Shown here: piece after piece, positions 4,524-6,050 of the stretch | How positions within the stretch are numbered: position 1 is the stretch's first letter | Layout of the letters: every line of letters begins with the position of its first letter | Assembly (NCBI GenBank): GCA_902795715.1 | Contig: CADBME010000411.1 | Coordinates: forward strand, 1-6,050 | Reading direction: 5' to 3' | DNA length: 6,050 nucleotides | Source: an uncultured Lachnospiraceae bacterium | GTDB lineage: Bacteria; Bacillota_A; Clostridia; Lachnospirales; Lachnospiraceae | Translations under genes and position numbers: made by a program | The notes under the pieces: generated by a model | Seen by the model: only the letters and a program-made list of their open reading frames with translations | Databases searched by the model: none | What the model was told of the DNA's origin: nothing

Positions 4524-5798
4524 TTACGCCTCCTCAATCTTAACCGTGATGGTCTCGAGTCCGTCAAAGGCCTCAAGATCGGATTTCTTCAGGATGATCT
4601 GCTCCATTTCGCCCGGAGCCATAACCTGTTTTCTTCTGTGCTGTTTTCTCTCATCGTTGAAATAAACGCTGATATAGCTGTTTTTGAATACAGCGCCAAC
4701 ACGGAAACGAACGGTAAGCTTATCTTCCATATTGTCAAGATGGATGGTGGTAGGAACAGTGTAGCGAGCGCCGTCTGTAGCATTCACTTTGATTACCTTG
4801 CCGGACTTCTGAGCATCTTTGCCGTAACGGCCTTTTACATATTTAGCTGCGTTAGCTCCGGCTGCCGTAGCTTCCTCGGAAACATAGTCAACCAGGTCAT
4901 GTACGTGAAGTACGTTACCACATGCAAAGATACCTTCGATATTGGTCTCAAGGCTTTCATCTACAAGCGGTCCGTTTGTAACAGGGTTCATCTGAACATC
5001 AGCCTGCTTGGACAGTTCGTTCTCGGGAATCAGACCTACGGAGAGAAGGAGAGTATCACAGTCATAGTGCTCTTCTGTTCCGGGAATCGGCTTTCTGTCC
5101 GGGCCAACCTCAGCGATGGTAACGCCTGTCAGACGATCTTTACCTTCGATATCGATTACAGTATGGCTTAACTTCAGCGGGATGTCAAAGTCATCCAGAC
5201 ACTGAACGATATTTCTCTTCAGACCACCGGAGTAGGGCATAACCTCGGCAACAACCTGAACATCAGCACCCTCGAAGGTCATACGTCTTGCCATGATCAG
5301 TCCGATATCACCGGAACCGAGGATGACACATTTCTTGCCGGGCATGAAGCCTTCCATGTTAACCAGACGCTGAGCTGTACCTGCAGAGTAGATACCTGCG
5401 GGACGATATCCGGGGATATTCAGGGCTCCACGCGGTCTCTCACGACATCCCATAGCAAGGACAATAGCCTTAGCCTGGATCTGAACCATACCTTCATTAC
5501 GATTCATGGTTGTAACAACCTTGTCACTGGAGATGTCAACAACGATTGTGTTCAATTTATACTCAATATCAAGATCAGCAGCCTGATCGATGAAGCGCTG
5601 TGCGTACTCAGGTCCGGTCAGCTCTTCCTTGAATGTATGAAGACCAAAACCGTTATGGATACACTGGTTAAGGATACCACCGAGACGGTCATCTCTTTCG
5701 ATCATCAGAATGCTGTCAACGCCTTCTTTTTTCGCTGCGATTGCTGCTGCAAGACCTGCAGGACCACCGCCAACGATTACAACATCATAAGATTTCAT
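4524..5798 (-). CDS. FAD/NAD(P)-dependent oxidoreductase
   Basis: This 424-residue protein is a two-dinucleotide-fold flavoprotein of the pyridine nucleotide oxidoreductase type. The FAD motif VVIVGGGPAGLAAAIAA (6-22) with acidic Glu34 is followed by GGILNQCIHNGFG (40-52), ATG-like AMGCRERPRGA (115-125), the NAD(P)-binding VILGSGDIGL (158-167), a LLLSVGLIPENEL segment (250-262) and the second FAD contact GIFACGNVLHVHDLVDYVSEEA (289-310). There is no CxxC redox disulfide. Residues about 335-424 form a beta-rich C-terminal domain beyond the minimal fold. It probably passes electrons between NAD(P) and its operon partners; a role with GlpA-like glycerol-3-phosphate dehydrogenase is inferred. I chose the ATG at 5796-5798, with GAGGA about 7 bases upstream; a GTG at 5811-5813 overlaps that site. 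It begins 27 bases after the upstream gene. Confidence 0.88.
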   Translation of the reverse strand: MKSYDVVIVGGGPAGLAAAIAAKKEGVDSILMIERDDRLGGILNQCIHNGFGLHTFKEELTGPEYAQRFIDQAADLDIEYKLNTIVVDISSDKVVTTMNRNEGMVQIQAKAIVLAMGCRERPRGALNIPGYRPAGIYSAGTAQRLVNMEGFMPGKKCVILGSGDIGLIMARRMTFEGADVQVVAEVMPYSGGLKRNIVQCLDDFDIPLKLSHTVIDIEGKDRLTGVTIAEVGPDRKPIPGTEEHYDCDTLLLSVGLIPENELSKQADVQMNPVTNGPLVDESLETNIEGIFACGNVLHVHDLVDYVSEEATAAGANAAKYVKGRYGKDAQKSGKVIKVNATDGARYTVPTTIHLDNMEDKLTVRFRVGAVFKNSYISVYFNDERKQHRRKQVMAPGEMEQIILKKSDLEAFDGLETITVKIEEA

Positions 5799-5825
5799 AA
5801 TTGTATTCCTCACTTTCCTTCAGAA

Positions 5826-6050
5826 TTAGTCTTCCTTGATCTTACCAGTAAGAAGCTCGGATCCGGGCACGTTCTTTCTGACTGCTGTCATCGGAATGCC
5901 AAGCTCTCTGGAAAGGATCTCCATGGTCTTCGGAGTACAGAAACCAGCCTGGCAGCGTCCCATACCTGCACGGGTACGACGCTTGATGGCATCCATGGAT
6001 CTTGCACCAACCGGACGGTTGATAGCATCAACGATCTCGCCTTCTGTAAC
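5826..6050 (-). CDS. GlpA-like FAD-dependent oxidoreductase, C-terminal [2Fe-2S] domain (partial)
   Basis: Only the last 74 codons are in the window. They read VTEGEIVDAINRPVGARS, then KRRTRAGMGRCQAGFCTP, and end GKIKED. This is a BFD-like [2Fe-2S] domain: the visible Cys33-x4-Cys38 pair (numbered in the fragment) is the second half of the usual CxC...CxxxxC cluster motif, and the first pair should lie immediately beyond the window edge. Such domains end anaerobic glycerol-3-phosphate dehydrogenase GlpA and related flavoproteins, including amino-acid and opine dehydrogenase subunits. With a FAD oxidoreductase and DUF1667 downstream, the GlpA-like reading is the most likely, but the catalytic part is not visible. 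It is the first seen gene of the operon, whose promoter is outside. Confidence 0.85.
   Translation of the reverse strand, partial: VTEGEIVDAINRPVGARSMDAIKRRTRAGMGRCQAGFCTPKTMEILSRELGIPMTAVRKNVPGSELLTGKIKED

Noticed and set aside
4638..5171. 177-codon open frame antisense to the FAD oxidoreductase
   Set aside because: It lies wholly opposite a well-supported gene, has no ribosome binding site I can recognise and no familiar motif; such frames are common opposite strongly biased coding sequence.
5799..5813. GTG start for the FAD oxidoreductase
   Set aside because: It overlaps the GAGGA ribosome binding site for the ATG at 5798, which directly begins the family N-terminus MKSYDVVIVGGG.

Overview
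The window reads as chromosomal DNA of a low-to-moderate GC Firmicute of the class Clostridia, most likely Lachnospiraceae-like. The support is the clostridial gene order of a KOW-domain protein in front of infA and rpmJ, a zinc-ribbon (C+) type L36, a zinc-lid adenylate kinase, strong AGGAGG-type ribosome binding sites, and a GlpA-like / FAD oxidoreductase / DUF1667 trio. I see no phage, IS, CRISPR, tRNA or rRNA. The family assignments are from recognition of motifs; no search was run.

Layout. Positions 1-1652 (minus strand) hold a piece of the ribosomal-protein region: adk (1011-1652), then after a 229-bp gap with a terminator-like hairpin and a candidate promoter, a KOW-domain RNA-binding protein (497-781), infA (275-493), and after another 193-bp gap with its own promoter, the start of rpmJ (1-81, cut by the window edge). 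The map gene, usually between adk and this unit, is absent, and secY is not upstream of adk. Instead cbiZ, a cobamide-salvage adenosylcobinamide amidohydrolase with a long C-terminal extension (1715-2893, minus), lies there, and the adk promoter overlaps its 3' end. Positions 2894-3291 are a divergent promoter region between cbiZ and a deoD-type purine nucleoside phosphorylase (3292-4017, plus). A strong A/T-flanked hairpin (4033-4079) can terminate deoD and the convergent operon. Positions 4156-6050 (minus) are the 3' part of an oxidoreductase operon: the C-terminal [2Fe-2S] domain of a GlpA-like protein, an FAD/NAD(P) oxidoreductase, and a small four-cysteine DUF1667 protein.

How the genes relate. 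IF-1, L36, the KOW protein and Adk are translation and nucleotide housekeeping genes. The oxidoreductase trio is tightly spaced and probably makes one flavin/iron-sulfur complex, plausibly for glycerol-3-phosphate oxidation in anaerobic metabolism. cbiZ and deoD are salvage genes that stand alone here. I found no convincing new multi-gene system. The points most worth a second look are the broken secY-adk-map-infA order, an intrinsic-terminator shape on the antisense strand inside the KOW gene, inverted GTATCCGA-containing repeats around the cbiZ promoter, altered active-site positions in DeoD, and the DUF1667/FAD/[2Fe-2S] trio.
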